Below, one piece after another: positions 49,142 to 61,819 of a DNA stretch of 64,000 bases; the first letter of the stretch is position 1; every line of letters starts with the position of its first letter. A program made the translations under genes and the position numbers. Origin of the DNA: Phytoseiulus persimilis (taxonomy: Eukaryota; Arthropoda; Arachnida; Mesostigmata; Phytoseiidae); NCBI GenBank assembly GCA_037576195.1, contig CM075103.1, positions 29,410,723-29,474,722 of the forward strand, written 5' to 3'. The notes under the pieces were generated by a model. That model saw nothing but the letters and a program-made list of their open reading frames with translations. It was not told where the DNA came from and ran no database searches.

Positions 49142-52100
49142 TTATAGGTAAGCGATTGACCCAAAAGCATCCACAGTAGCAATCCGGGTGTCCCAAACCA
49201 CTGTTCTGAAACCAATCGACGGATATAGGGTGATCCCTCGGTTTCGTTGAGCGTACCAGCGTACTGTTGCGCGCCGAGGGAGCGTACGGTTGGCCATTGG
49301 AGGATCTCACAGAAGCGCTAATCATGCAACTCAGCCACATATATAGCTTCTGAAAAATGGATTCCGCCTCTGTCTTGACACTCCACCGTCCCATGGTATC
49401 GTTGCTGTCGCGGGGAGTCTCTCAATTTTGTTCCCCAACCCCGCGGCCAACGGATGCTCTCGAGCTGTGATTTCGACGGAAGTGTTTCCGAGCTCTTCGC
49501 GAATTATAGATGTCTCTGTTGCTTGCCGTCGAGCCCGACCCCCTCCAGAGTTCTCGACCGGAAACATTGACGATCTTTCAAAAGGGAACGTGTCTCCACA
49601 AGAGCGTCGAGAACGGGAGAAATAGTGGAAATAAAAACTGGATCGATTATCGATACTCACGTCTGTCCAAAACTCCGACCGGATTTGGCTCCGGCAAGCC
49701 GGAATGAAGCCGGATCTCTGCGCGAAGCAGAGATTGATCTGGGGTGAAGTCCAACACGTAAACCGAATTTCATGGGCCCCGTGTAGATGTTCCGGTTCTC
49801 CGAGCGTCTCAGTGGCTCCTCGTGTATTCTTCGGGATCCGTCAATCGTGCAAGCGGCTCGGTATGAATTAATCTGGATGAATGCAGTTGAATGCAGACGG
49901 CCTGGAGAGGGGTTGGGAACACGATGTTTCATACCTGAAGAATTCTTCTCCGAGTGTGTGTAACGGGGAACACCAAAAAGGAGGAGCCTACGCGTTGTTG
50001 TCTCGTCGAGGTGGAGAATGTTGGATGGAGGAATCGGGTTTGTTCGACCAAAAAAAATTTGGTCAACTCGTCAGAAGGCTATCGTCGGGCTGTCGAGAGT
50101 GTCTGCTCAAGCGACCGCGAAAGTACGGAGTTTTGAGAAACTTCTCGCAGACACACGAAAAGAGAGACCGAGCGGACCACCCCATGAGTTTCATGGGTCT
50201 CGATCCGATGTTCAAACTGGTATATCTCGGAATCTGTTTTGAGCACCGTGCCAGATTTTCGTAAGAATCACGAATCAATGCGTCGACCAACGTTTCTGAA
50301 TTAGCCGTTCGGAAACTTCGAACGTACCCTAGGAGCAGGCTGCGGGACCGCTTCCGATCGGGAATCCGTCGTCTTTTGAGAGTCTCATCACTTTCTGTAT
50401 GCGATTTGGAAGTGTTACGGAACGGGAAATACGGAGCTCTAACATTGAGCGCAGGTCAAAATTGTTCTCGTAGTCTCGCTGCGCTTGTTGAGCCGTCATT
50501 GTTGAGCTTGATGTAGAAATCAAGCGGATCCCCCGAGGCAAATGACACGAAACCAGACACGCTTCGGTTCTCCGAATTGATTCTGAGATACACTAGTTTC
50601 AACGTGTGACTGGAGCTATAGGCGTTGGCAATCAGGTTGGTACTTCTCGTGTCGATAGGAGGACTTGATCCGGCGGATCGCGATGTGCATCCTGAGAGGA
50701 AGAGCTTGAAACCTGAATCCTCGTGAATTTTAGGCATTCATCGCTGCTGTTTCGTCGTTCGTTCTTTGGGAACTCCACCGACCCACTCTCACGTAATGGT
50801 TCAGATCTCCAAGCGAGACTAAACCCCAGCTGTCTTCCAATTTCAGCGCTGTGAGAGTTTATGCTTTGCAGAGCACACTCCCGGGACGCTGAAGACCTTG
50901 GTGGAGCGCAGTCATCTGAGGCACTTGATAACGGCCAACTCTTGGCGGAATCAGCTTTTCCCATGGCGGTGATCTTGAGCCGTCCACCTCCACGTCGAAT
51001 GAGTAGGCTTAGAACGGCGACGAACGGTTTTTATATTGTCGCGGCTTCTCGTTGATGAGGAAAACAAGCGTTCGCCTCTCCCGAAATCGATACCGGCGCG
51101 AGCACTGAGGAGTCGGATCTCCCCCTGGAAAGGATCGGTGGTAGGGCGAGCTCACTGGATCGGAGAACGGATCGCTGCAGCAACCACTTGAAGCTAGGCG
51201 GAGAAGAAATATCACGTCGAATTTCGGTTCAAGTCGTTCGTTTGTACGTGGTGGTTCGGAACGACCACGAACATTATTCTTTGAGCTCGATGCCGGAGCG
51301 CGCGGGCTGTTGCAACGTCCGAGACCTCCGACGAGCGTGGTTTTGAGGAATTCCAAGATCTACAGCGAGCATCTTATCATCGGCTTTTGGAAAATCCCGA
51401 GCCGTCAATCCAGGCTCCAAGCGGAGCCAAGAGATTTCGCATTCCTTCCGGATTCTATTCAGAGCGCTCCCTTCTCAACCTTTTCCGTCTCTCTCAGTCG
51501 GACGGGACCGCTGCAGAAATCACTCTCGGATCACAAAGAAATTCAGCTGCTCGGCGCCGCAAATCAAACAGCGCTCAAAACTGAGCGTGCTCTCCTGCTC
51601 GCGGCCTCTCAAAGCGAAACGCTAACCTGTCGAACCTTGCGTTCAGAATGATCGCTCGCTCGGTTTCGTGCTCGAGCAAATCCGCGGAACGCAAACACGA
51701 GTTCTCCCAGCCCAATCTATTGCAAGGAGGAGAGATTTCCTCCCTCCGAAAATGTTTTCCGAATTTCTCGGGAGCTTGTGCAAGGACACACCTGTAAACA
51801 GGCAGCCGAAACGGGGATCAGTTCCATTCAGCGCCGCTCACAGTCGGTGCCCGATGCAGGAAGAATCTGTCCTGCTTGGCAAGTTCATCCATTTTTTCAC
51901 TTTTTCACTTTAAACGAAGATGGTCTCGTTTTCGTGGCAGGGCCGTTCCACTTGATTGCGAGCAATGAGAGTCAGCTGCAATTTCCGAACAGCGGTCAAC
52001 AGAGCAGTAATTCCCTCAAGAATCCCACTTCGACCCCTGGGTCGTCGATGGACCCCGCTTGTTGGAGAGCCTCTGATGTGAGTGCGGGTCGTATGGAACT

Positions 52101-55100
52101 TCTAAGAGAGTTTCTTTGAGAGATTCGGGGATGCTTGGTCTGAAAGGCGGCTTCCCTCTCTTCGGCAAGCGTTCTTCGCTGCCGGGTGAGATGACCGAAT
52201 CGCATCATATTCGGAAAACTTGGCGGGGAGGTTTTGTGATAACTTGAACAAGCGTGTGCCGGTATTTCCGGCAGCGTTTTGGTTATATTCCTGGCAAAGC
52301 CGAGTCCTCGCGCCCTCAAATAGGCGCCATGACCTCCATTTTTGGAAAACACCGCTCTGGAGCGTGCAGTTGCGTCGAGAACGCAATGTCGGCAGTTCAC
52401 TCATCGACGCCTTCCAGAGGTCACTCAAGCGCGAGCGTGACGCGGTACCGACGCGTCAAGGTATCGTCGTAGCGGTCGCGTATGGGGAAACAGGGAAAAA
52501 CGCCACAAATGAGGGGCGCAAAGTGTCTGAAAACCAGAACGGAACCGAGGACACGTTTTTCTGAGCCTGCTCCGGTGACCGTCGTCTGAAGAAAAGCCGG
52601 TTCTATGCTATGCCGTACCCCGTTGGCAAGAGGACGGGCTCGAATCAGAGACGTGACCAGCTCTGGTCTAATGCGTCATCGCTTGCTCATCCGCGTTCAC
52701 CCACATCCGTAAATCCACCGAACCTGTTTGCGCATCGCCACTTTTTCCTAAGGCTCAGAGGAAGTCGCTCGAGTCCTGTGAACATCAAAGTGCTCTAAAA
52801 GTACCGTTATTCAATCCTCTGCCAACCATGAAGCTTAGGGGGTAAATCTCAGACCATAACCGAGCTCGCAATGCTTCCCACGCGGACGCCGGGAGCAAGA
52901 AACTTTGAAATTCGATTACTTCAACCGACGAGTACGTCTGATCAGTGCCCAGAACAATAGCAGCAGGTTTGGGTACCCAGAACCTAATTCCACGATCTCG
53001 GCATGTGACGGTCGTTCCTCATTCTCAATGGAGCAGTGCCGGGAGAGATCCATTGTGGTCAAATCATAATAATGAGATTCTTCCGTACCACAAGCCAACG
53101 CTCGCCTCGGCTCTTTGGTTCTACTCGAGTGAATTCAGCGACATTCTAAAGCAGACCCCGCGGCCGTGAGCTCGCTCCGAGTTCTCGTTACCAACGGTCA
53201 GAAATCATGTGAGTTGAGAGATTCGAAATCGAGTCCAGGTCGTCCGCACAGCCAAGATTATTGAGATCACGGAGCTGGAGAGTCGAGAATTGCGCCGTTC
53301 TCTCGTGAGTCAGGAGTAATTTCCAAATTTCCTCGCATCCTCGGCAGTGCGCTACGAATGCTGCCTTTGGGCTGACCGAAAGGACGGATTCGACGGTAAC
53401 GGCTTAAGAAGCGGTGGATTGTAGATCAGCACTGTGTCGACTAGCTCGACATTATTCCTAGGATTCTCAACAAGCAGCTTTGCTCGCACCAGAGGCAACC
53501 CCGAGCAGCTCTGATTGCTCCGAGTTTAGAATGCTCGTTTGAGTTTATTGAAGCTAAACATAGCGTGCTGCAACTCGTACGCCACTCTCGAGTTTGGTCC
53601 GAAAGCTCACACTTTGGAAGCAATCGTCGAGTCGCGAGACCCTCATAAGCATTCTTGCGCTCATGCCAAAGAATTCCCCAACGATCCGGGGATTCAGCTG
53701 GATGATCTATGCCCCGCTTACCCCCTTGCGATGCCCGAAACGCCTCCTTCGGCGCTCGCGGCGCCGTATTCCGGGACCCTGAGGGGGAATCTCGAATCCG
53801 ACGTCCAGACAACAATCTCGACGCGACTATGCTCACAACAGCTCATCTTCTGGGATCGCGTTCGTCGGAAGAGCCAATCAAGCAATAGTGGCGCATGCAC
53901 TCTGCAACTCGCTCATTTTCCTCTGGCCATACGGTGAACGCATTCGTCAGCAACGTGGAAGACGTGTTTTTTGAAGTACCATCCGCGTGTAGAAACTCAA
54001 GGATCTGGCCCCAGGCAGTGCTTGCCATCTCAACCGTTAGTCACTCAACCGAAGCACCTCTCCTTTCGGAGGGAAGGAGCTCGAGAGCTCCTTCGGAGAG
54101 CATGCCGATTCGACAGCGAAATGAAGGAAACGTTGATGATCGAAACGAACAATCGATTCAACGTTTGCCATCCCGAACCAATCTGATCCCAACACTGCTC
54201 CAGGACCGGAGTCCGGACCTAGAGGAAGGAAACTTCAAAAATCCTCAAACAGAACGCATAATACGAATTCTGAAGGTCTCCCCGGAAGGAGGAGAGCTGA
54301 TGCCGATATAGATTTTCAAAGAAGGAAGATGGTTCTTCGTTCTGGCACGCTTTCGGGACGCTCCAGGTGAGCGTCAACATCGAGCGCTCGTTCGCTCGTT
54401 CTACAGCAGAAAGCTGTTTCTCTGAATACATACATGCGGATCACGCAGTGAGACAAAAATCTGGTCTTCCCAGCTGAGGGGAGTGCTCGCGGAGAGGCTC
54501 CGATATTTTTTGTTCCCGACTTGAATCATCTTCGAGTCCGTTATTTCCCATAGCCGACTCCCCAGAGGCCTGTGTATGTGAGGCTCTTCTGAAGTGGAAC
54601 TTTTCCGAAGAGTTCCGCAAGTTCTGCATTCCTGACGAGCTGACTTCTCAACGGGTATCGCAGTGAGAGATGGCCGCGGGCAGCTAGGAACAGAATGCTC
54701 CTCCAGGTGCGCGAAGTTAGTCCTTTCCTGGGAAGGTCACCAGGCCGTGATTTTCAGATCTTATGGAAGAGGCTTGAAGCCCCTTCTGCGAGAGTTTCCT
54801 GGAGGTCTATCTGCTCTGGGGGAGCGTGGGGACGTTCCCCCAGAGCATTACCCCAGGTCCTTGAGGCTCGTCGATTTCCGACGTCTCAACGATCCTCGAG
54901 GTCCTGGCCTCCCGTGTGCGTCATTGCCGCGACATCACTTTCGTGAACCTCTTTTTCGCCGAGTTCTCCACAATGCGCCGTCTCGGAGCGAACTCATGAG
55001 CGAAATTTCGTGCGGTCGCTAATCTGATCGGAACGGAGTACGCATGAATGAACTGAAATTCCAGCATTGTAGATAGCAAACGAAGATAAGCATGACTGAT

Positions 55101-58100
55101 TACTTCAACGTCCCCTGAAGTAGGAGCTTTGGAGCTTTCCAGGGCGTCCCGATGCCCCGAGAGCAATGCAACGGATGTAGACGGATGTTGAGCGGTGGAG
55201 AAATCCATCCTGCAGGATCATTCCGTGAGCCACCAGCTGATCATGAGGAAGCGATCCCCGTATATGGAACCGGCTCCTCTATTTCCAGGAAAAAGGTTGC
55301 GTGAACCGAACCGTCTGGGAATCTATTGGAGCCGGCTCCTCCAATTGCTGGTCCTCGTCCGTGCTCGAGGTGAGGTTACTTCAGAACAGTTGGGGAACGC
55401 ATCGACGAAATCACGATTCTCGGTTTTCCTCTCGGCTCTGTCTGCCGTATCCAACTGAAGGCAGCTTCTCAACAAGGATAGACTACGGAATAAGGTGAGG
55501 TCTGCAAAAACAACGGAATGAGCAATCACACATTCGTCCGGAGTTTCTGCTTCAATACAGGTACCATCGGCACCATCATCAACTCCACCGCAACACGTCA
55601 ACTTTTCCCGAACTCGCTCCCGCTGTTCGACCCCTTGTTGTTGTAGCCGACCAAATACTCGAACTACATAGGGAATGGGATATTGCTCGTGTATTGTTAT
55701 TGTTATCATCTCCGGTATGCACCCAAGTCAGCGCGGTGAGGAACAGAAGCAGTACAATAGAGAAAGGGAGACTACGCTGATTGATTCCATCGTCTATTTC
55801 GTCGTTAGGAGCAGATTCTCGTGTCTGTCACAGCTGCTCCGCTTGCTTTGCGTGCTTGAGTATTTCGCACGGTGCACTTGGCCGTTCGTCTGCTTAACAG
55901 CTCGTCGTTTGTTATTTTTTGCCTGCTCTCCCCAGAGCCCGCGAGAGTTCCGATCCATTGCTCCGAGTTTCGAGGCTGCGAAATTCGTCGATGCGAAAAT
56001 AATTGGACGGATCTGTCCCGGCCCTCACACTACAGCTGAATTTCTGGCCGTCTCGGAAAAATCGCCAGTCTTCCAGGGATCCGCTCCCTGAGGGAAAATT
56101 TATCATATGATGGATCTTGCTCGCCGCTATCCTGGGGGTGACATTTCTTGCAGAAAGTCTGAGGGGGATAGGCGGCCGGTCACTCGTGATGGACACGCCT
56201 GCAACGACGACGGCCCGTTCCAAGAACTTTCCAAAACTGATCTATCGTAGTTTCCGGAGCTTCATTAGCTCTCAAATGGGAGGACGATAATTCCCTACGC
56301 GAACTCAATTCCGATGGTCAGCTACGGCCAGCTTGACGCTTCGAGGATTACCATTTATCAGAAGACGGATGACTGAAAAGATTGACTGATGAAGAACGAT
56401 ATCTCAACGGGATTTCTTCATCATCCATCCTAATCAGGGTCGACTCCTAGATCTTGAGCGTGATCAGGTTCACGGTGGAGACCAAGCGTATTTCTCGGCA
56501 GATTTTTCGACGAGCGAATATTCTTTTATTCGGCCTGGAATTTCATGATCCGTTTTTTGTGTCCGACGAATTTCTCAGAACAATCAGGGTGTGTGTTTCC
56601 TGTCAATTTCGAGAAAATCTAAGAAAATTTTAATACCTCTGAAAAGAAGAGAAAACGGATCCCAAGGGGGTACCAGGTTTGTGATCTGCCGAATCGAACG
56701 AGTAAGTTTGACTGGTTTCGTTGATTCTCTATCGAAATATGGACCAGCCACCCTGTTGATTTCCGAAGATCGCTGATCACTAAGATCAGTTGTTCGAAGA
56801 ATCTCGATGACCCCCTAATTTCCGGTAACGAAAGGTAGACTCCCAAGACTCGTAGAATTGTTTGTGAAGGGTTTGCCGATTCCTCGGAGCCGGAAATTTA
56901 TGCTGAAGAGAAGAGTAGTGATCTCGCTGCGATGGACTCTTTCCCAAGCCGTGTTGTGATCGAGAACGAATTTTTATTCTTGGGTGCAGATTCGCGTTGC
57001 CAGGAACCTCTTTTCCTCCAATTGTAGAGCGCCTCCAAATCGACAGGTACATGTGATGTATGGGAATCCCACGGAATCACGGAACATCAACGGACATACC
57101 GTGTCACCATCGATGCCAATAGTATCAGGCCGTTCTCCATTTCTCGGGCACCCCACGAAGGACAAGGAAATGGACGGGCATGCTCTCCCATTAGAGGAAA
57201 TACGGAGAGAATTCCCCAGGACGTCCAGGCGAAAGTCTGCCCGACATTGTTCCCGCGGTCTCCGTTCCGCCCGCTTCAATACCGAGACAGCAACCCTGCT
57301 CTCTCATCTGACAGACATCCAGCGTATAGGATGTGCTGCTCGAGATGGGAGATTCGGCCGGATAGGGACGGGGAAGCGGCATAATCATGGGAATCTTCCG
57401 ACTGCACTTGTGACGTGATCTGAGCGCATTAATTGATTGATTTCGGAAAGTCTGAGGAAACAGGGTGTTTTTCAGCGTTTTCTGGGTTACAAACAAGGAT
57501 GTTTTTACAGTCTCGCCGCAAGGGTTTTCCGGGGCAGGGAGCCTTCGAAAAGAGGGGCGTCTGACCCCTTTCCACCGCCTCGATTCTGGCCTGACGCCGA
57601 TTGCGTGAACGGGAACGGTGACTCCAGAGTAACCGAAGAATGCCACCCCACCGAGAATCACCGTATCAGAGTATCAACTAAGGGAGTAACAATGGGATGG
57701 CATTTGAAAAATCGGACCGGAGCTGCAGAATAAGTTTGGAGGGGGGCGGACCACCCAGAAAACAATGGCGTTACTTTTGGTAGAACATCCCGAGTCTTCG
57801 CTTCATAATGCGGAAGTCTTCATCCTGTGAATTTTCGAGCATTTATGCGGGACCTACCTTACAGTTCAGCTGCCTGTGCGTTGACTCTTCTTAACGGCTG
57901 CGGCGGGGTCCCGTTCACGATGGTTCATGTTCTAACTCTGGCCCTCCCCAAATCATCGTTCCTTCTTGTGAGCCTATCAGTTTCCCTCCACGTGAACACC
58001 GTGTGATCAACGCTGTTCTCATCTCCTGCATTGCACATGATTCATGTTGCGGAAGAAGCCATCTCCATACGCTCGAGTTGTTTCTGAATGTCATTCTGTC

Positions 58101-60468
58101 CTTGTGAGAATTTGTGCGCTCTAGTAGGTCAAGACTCTATGTTTCCTTCCGCACCGTTAGCGAATATCCGGGACGTAATTCCTGGTCCCGTCCGAGAGCT
58201 GCTCTCACGTTCCTGCCATCTCTGCCAGTTCTCTCCCTGATGCTTTCCCACCTCTGGGTTCTTGACCCTGCAACTCCCCTTTCGTGAGGAGGGGACTCGA
58301 CCGGTTTTCGGGCTTGATTTCTTTCGCAGACATTGAGCCCATATTCCTTGTGGCTTTCCTCTGCAGAAATACCCGGTTCCTCCGAAAAACGGTTGAAAGC
58401 TGGTTCGGAACTGGGATCACTCGATTGTCACCCGATTTTGGCAACAAGGCTCACAAAGAAGGAAAAGGGTAACGTTCAGACCGTTTTCCGACTTGTTCCG
58501 AGCAGAGCGTTTTCCGGCCGGACTCCCCGGCTGGAAAACGACTCACAGATTGCTTTTTCTCTGTTGAATACAGCGCTCTTCACGAAAACCGATCGCGACT
58601 CCTGATCGTGAAGCTTCCAGGTCTCTCCTTTCAGCTTCCCTCTCTTGGTTCATGCGGGATGGTTTGGAAACAGTGCTCTGTTCCACCGCCTATGCTCTCA
58701 CCTCGTGTTTGGCTCCCAAGCTTCTCATGCGCTTCGAGCCTTTGCCATAGCCCACCATTCATACGCGAACTACGAATCTCAGGAAGGAGTGATCTCTTCT
58801 AGTTGAGCAGTTCGATTCGGATGACGACAACTCTCGTTCCACATGGGGGAACCGCTGGCGGATCTAGCGGATCCGAAGCCGCCTCGGCTAGCTCGCAGCT
58901 TGAAATTTCAATTCTCGCTGACTCAGCGGGGACATGAGATCATCGGTGTTCGAGGCAGGGAATCCGGACTTTTGCGTCACGCTCGTTTCCGGCATTCATG
59001 CAGCTCTCATCCGTTCCGGTTCGCAGATGTCAAGCCCGACCAGGAACGAGACCGGCCAATGTTTTGATTTAATAAGGACTGTTTCCCACCACCCCACGAT
59101 GTCTGGGAGCTCCTCAAAATCGGTTCAGACATGACTGAAATATCGCCCTGTCAATATTCCGATGTACGTTCAGCAGCCCGCGGTTCCCGCGTCACATTGG
59201 GGACGGATTTCAGGCCCCTGCTACCAGAGGTCAACTATTCTCTGGTATCTGACCTCCGCGCCACGCGCCAGTAAGGTTTGCCGCGGGGGTCGGGGACGGG
59301 GAAGAAGGCGGGAACCTTCATTGGTTGATATTCCCATCGTTTTGAAACCGATTCCCGGGAGCCGAAATTCGAATCAAAACCGTTTTGGACGAGTATTCAA
59401 GCCCCGATTCCGCGACACCGAAACGGCGGTGGTCTGGACACTTTGACGTGCTCCAGACGCAGAACTGTTTCCGCAGACGGAGTCAGGACCTCCTCCGAGT
59501 TTCCTTCGTCCCTCGTCCTGAAGGGAACCGAGACGAAGGCGACGACGTACAACCGCAGCAAATGCTCGCAGGGCAATACAGATGGCCTCGCACAGAGGTC
59601 CCCCACGCAGTGAGCGAGCTATCTATAATTACTTTCCGCAGTATCAGTCAATGTTCGCGCAGGACATTCCCGGTACTCTGAGTAATATCGACGATTCCCG
59701 GGTCGATCGTCGGTTTTCTTGAACGACCGTATTCCTCCGCCGGCGAAAAAGCTAATTCTGAAACTATAAAACCTGTCAGCCGGAAATCACCCTCCACTCG
59801 GTCATAACGCCGAATCGGCAAATTGTTTCCCATCGCGAGGAGTCTTCCCCTCGAACGGACACAAACCCAATTAGATTTTGTCCAACAGACTCTCTCGTTT
59901 TCCCGACCGCACAAAAAGAGAGGAGACACCCTGGGCAAGGGGAGAGCTCCGAAATTCGATGTTTTCACAGATGAGGCCAAGTTTCCCGATTCGCCCGAGG
60001 AGCGTTCCCGGGTAACGTTTCAACCGGCTCGAAGTCGATGCGGCTCCCGCAGAACTCTGCTCGCAGAGACGCCTCGCCGGGAACTGGTTTTGTGTCTGGG
60101 CACGTAAAAGCGTTGCTGCAATCAACCGCCTCGCGCACTGACTGAATGGCGGAGGCCGGATGGCTGCTCGCTTGCTCAGATGGAGGTTTCCCTCCCTCTC
60201 GTTGGTGCGTGTTCTCCCCGTCGACTGAACCGCTCCCATCTCGGTGCGGTCCTTTCCTCTCATTCAGGGGCGCGAAGTCTTCCAGGTTGGCCAGCCGGCC
60301 GTATTTATCCAGAGGTTGTAGCGCGAGTGCGAAGCGAGTGCCGAAAGTGTGGTCGATTCGGTCGGCCGTTCGGCGGGTGGAAAAGCACAAGATTTGTTCG
60401 TTTGTCACTGAAGTACACGGACGTGACCAGGTGCGCGGGTGGCGTCACGACGTCCGAGACCGGCTCCC

Positions 60469-60533
60469 TTAAGCATGGTGGTGCTTCCGGGCCCGGGGCG
60501 CAGCTCTGCGAAGATTTTTGCCACCATGCTTAA
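60469..60533. promoter_or_regulatory. Perfect 13-bp inverted repeat spanning candidate start codons
   Basis: TTAAGCATGGTGG at 60469-60481 is the exact reverse complement of CCACCATGCTTAA at 60521-60533, with a 39-bp spacer. The right arm contains the ATG at 60526 and the left arm contains an in-frame ATG at 60475. If transcribed, the stem would bury both candidate start codons. A regulatory effect is inference. Confidence 0.55.
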
Positions 60534-60666
60534 CGAGTCGGGTCTCACTCCAATAATCCTACCTGCCACTGTGAGTGATGTGGTGACGACGGCGTTTTAT
60601 GGTGAAAAACCGGTTACTCCGTTCGAATACTTGGACGAGGAACAGAGCAACTGGACTGACTTTTGG
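60475..60666 (+). CDS. Candidate first coding exon of an unrecognised gene
   Basis: Two in-frame ATGs are possible. The one at 60475 has A at -3 and G at +4; the one at 60526 sits in GCCACCATG, a full Kozak match. From 60526 the exon is exactly 47 codons, MLNESGLTPIILPATV to EEQSNWTDFW, and then meets GTGAGT at 60667-60672, a near-ideal 5' splice site in phase 0. The peptide is acidic with two N-glycosylation sequons (NES at residue 3, NWT at residue 42) and no signal peptide. That would suit the extracellular N-tail of a membrane receptor, but this is a guess. No downstream exon was found in the remaining 3.3 kb, so the next exon may lie beyond the window. It could also be a chance coincidence of signals. 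Confidence 0.33.
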
Positions 60667-60898
60667 GTGAGTGTTCGAGGATAATCCGATCAATCAAACC
60701 CGACGCTGGATTACTTCGACAAAGTGTCGCGAGCCGGATCGGCGGCTCCGGGGAGGGCCGTCGACAAACTTCGGGGATCTCGAGCTTCCCGGAAACATCG
60801 AAAAAGCGGTTCCCGGGCGAGGAGCTACATGAGTACGAATCAGGAATCGAAAACAGCGGAAACTCACCGGAGCGTTGATCGAGAAACGCCGTTCGAGA

Positions 60899-61819
60899 TT
60901 AATCTCGGGCCCGGGCGGAGGAGTTGCTCCTCCCCGTGGCCCCAAACGAAATCACTTTATGTCTTTTCTCGTGGGCATACCTTGACAGCTGATCTCTCGG
61001 GCCGATTGGAATTTTGCTTATCTGGCCCGTCTCCGGACTCTTCACGGCCACCTGTTCAGCGAGTTTTGGGAGAAATGTGCAGAAGGCGCTGCAATCGTTC
61101 TTCTGTTTCCCTCTCTGCCTTCCCGAGGGAAGAACTCCAGAAGTGTCGACAGCGTCGATGACGGAAAATTTCGGTGCCGGATAACCTGGAAAATGCAGAC
61201 GGGGCTCTTTCCGATACAAGCAGGAGCCTCGCCTTGGCGGCCTTGTGAGCGCGAAACGAGTGTCGGCGTTCTCGAATCGAAGCCATGTGGGAATCGGTCC
61301 ATTTTTCTTTCCCGTTACTTCGATGTAAATGCGCCCGGATCGTCTTTCCTCTCCACGCCTCCGCGCTGCTCCTCTGTTTCGCGTGGTTTCCCGATGTTTC
61401 CAAAAACAATGCGACAAGTCGTTTCCGACTTGTTGGACGCGGTGTCCCCGTAATGGCGGAATCGTGCCCGGTCGAAATGGTGCGTAAACAAACCCGGTGG
61501 ACGGATAGAATATTCCATCGGAGTCGTTTCGGGAGACTTTCGATGAGCTTACGGGACAGTTTGACGTTTTTTCTTCTTGTGATTGGACGACGAAAGTTTC
61601 CATCGGATTCCTTCCACGTACAAAGATCGCCTCGTCCGTCTGTTTCGGTGGTTGGGAGACCGAATTCTCATCGGATTGACTTTGTCGCCGATGACACCGA
61701 TGATTCCGTGAGGAATCGGGAAGAGCTGCCTCGTTGGGAGCGACATTCGACGTGTTTGTGGAGCTCGCGATCCCTTGGCGCGCCGTCGGAGGCAGGGGAT
61801 GTTCCCGCGGCTTTCTCAA
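60899..61819 (-). CDS. Unassigned 306-codon open frame
   Basis: The longest open frame in the window after the transposase. It opens at a TTG, and the first ATG is at about residue 73, so there is no good start for a single-exon gene. The protein is rich in Arg, Ser and Pro with no membrane segment and no domain that I recognise. Residues 171-181 (KKNGPIPTWLR) resemble the conserved middle of ribosomal protein eL39, discussed as a finding. A 251-codon frame overlaps it on the plus strand (61285-62040), so at most one is coding. By a simple estimate with 3 stops per 64 codons, a frame this long is improbable by chance in 64 kb. Local base composition could explain it. Coding status is unproven. 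Confidence 0.2.
   Translation of the reverse strand: MRKPREHPLPPTARQGIASSTNTSNVAPNEAALPDSSRNHRCHRRQSQSDENSVSQPPKQTDEAIFVRGRNPMETFVVQSQEEKTSNCPVSSSKVSRNDSDGIFYPSTGFVYAPFRPGTIPPLRGHRVQQVGNDLSHCFWKHRETTRNRGAARRRGEERRSGRIYIEVTGKKNGPIPTWLRFENADTRFALTRPPRRGSCLYRKEPRLHFPGYPAPKFSVIDAVDTSGVLPSGRQRGKQKNDCSAFCTFLPKLAEQVAVKSPETGQISKIPIGPRDQLSRYAHEKRHKVISFGATGRSNSSARARD

Larger units (their letters stand above)
42762..60474. other. 17.7 kb with no recognisable gene
   Basis: Nothing could be assigned to a protein or RNA family. Listed separately are the A+T-rich patch at 46081-46210, a purine-rich GA tract and a G-quadruplex cluster near 49.1 kb. Open frames reach about 172 codons (for example minus 47144-47662), within chance expectation for this length and base composition. 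Confidence 0.55.

Noticed and set aside
61675..61740. FVADDT segment resembling a reverse-transcriptase YADD box on the plus strand
   Set aside because: The residue before ADD is wrong for the family spacing, and no other RT motif is present upstream or downstream.
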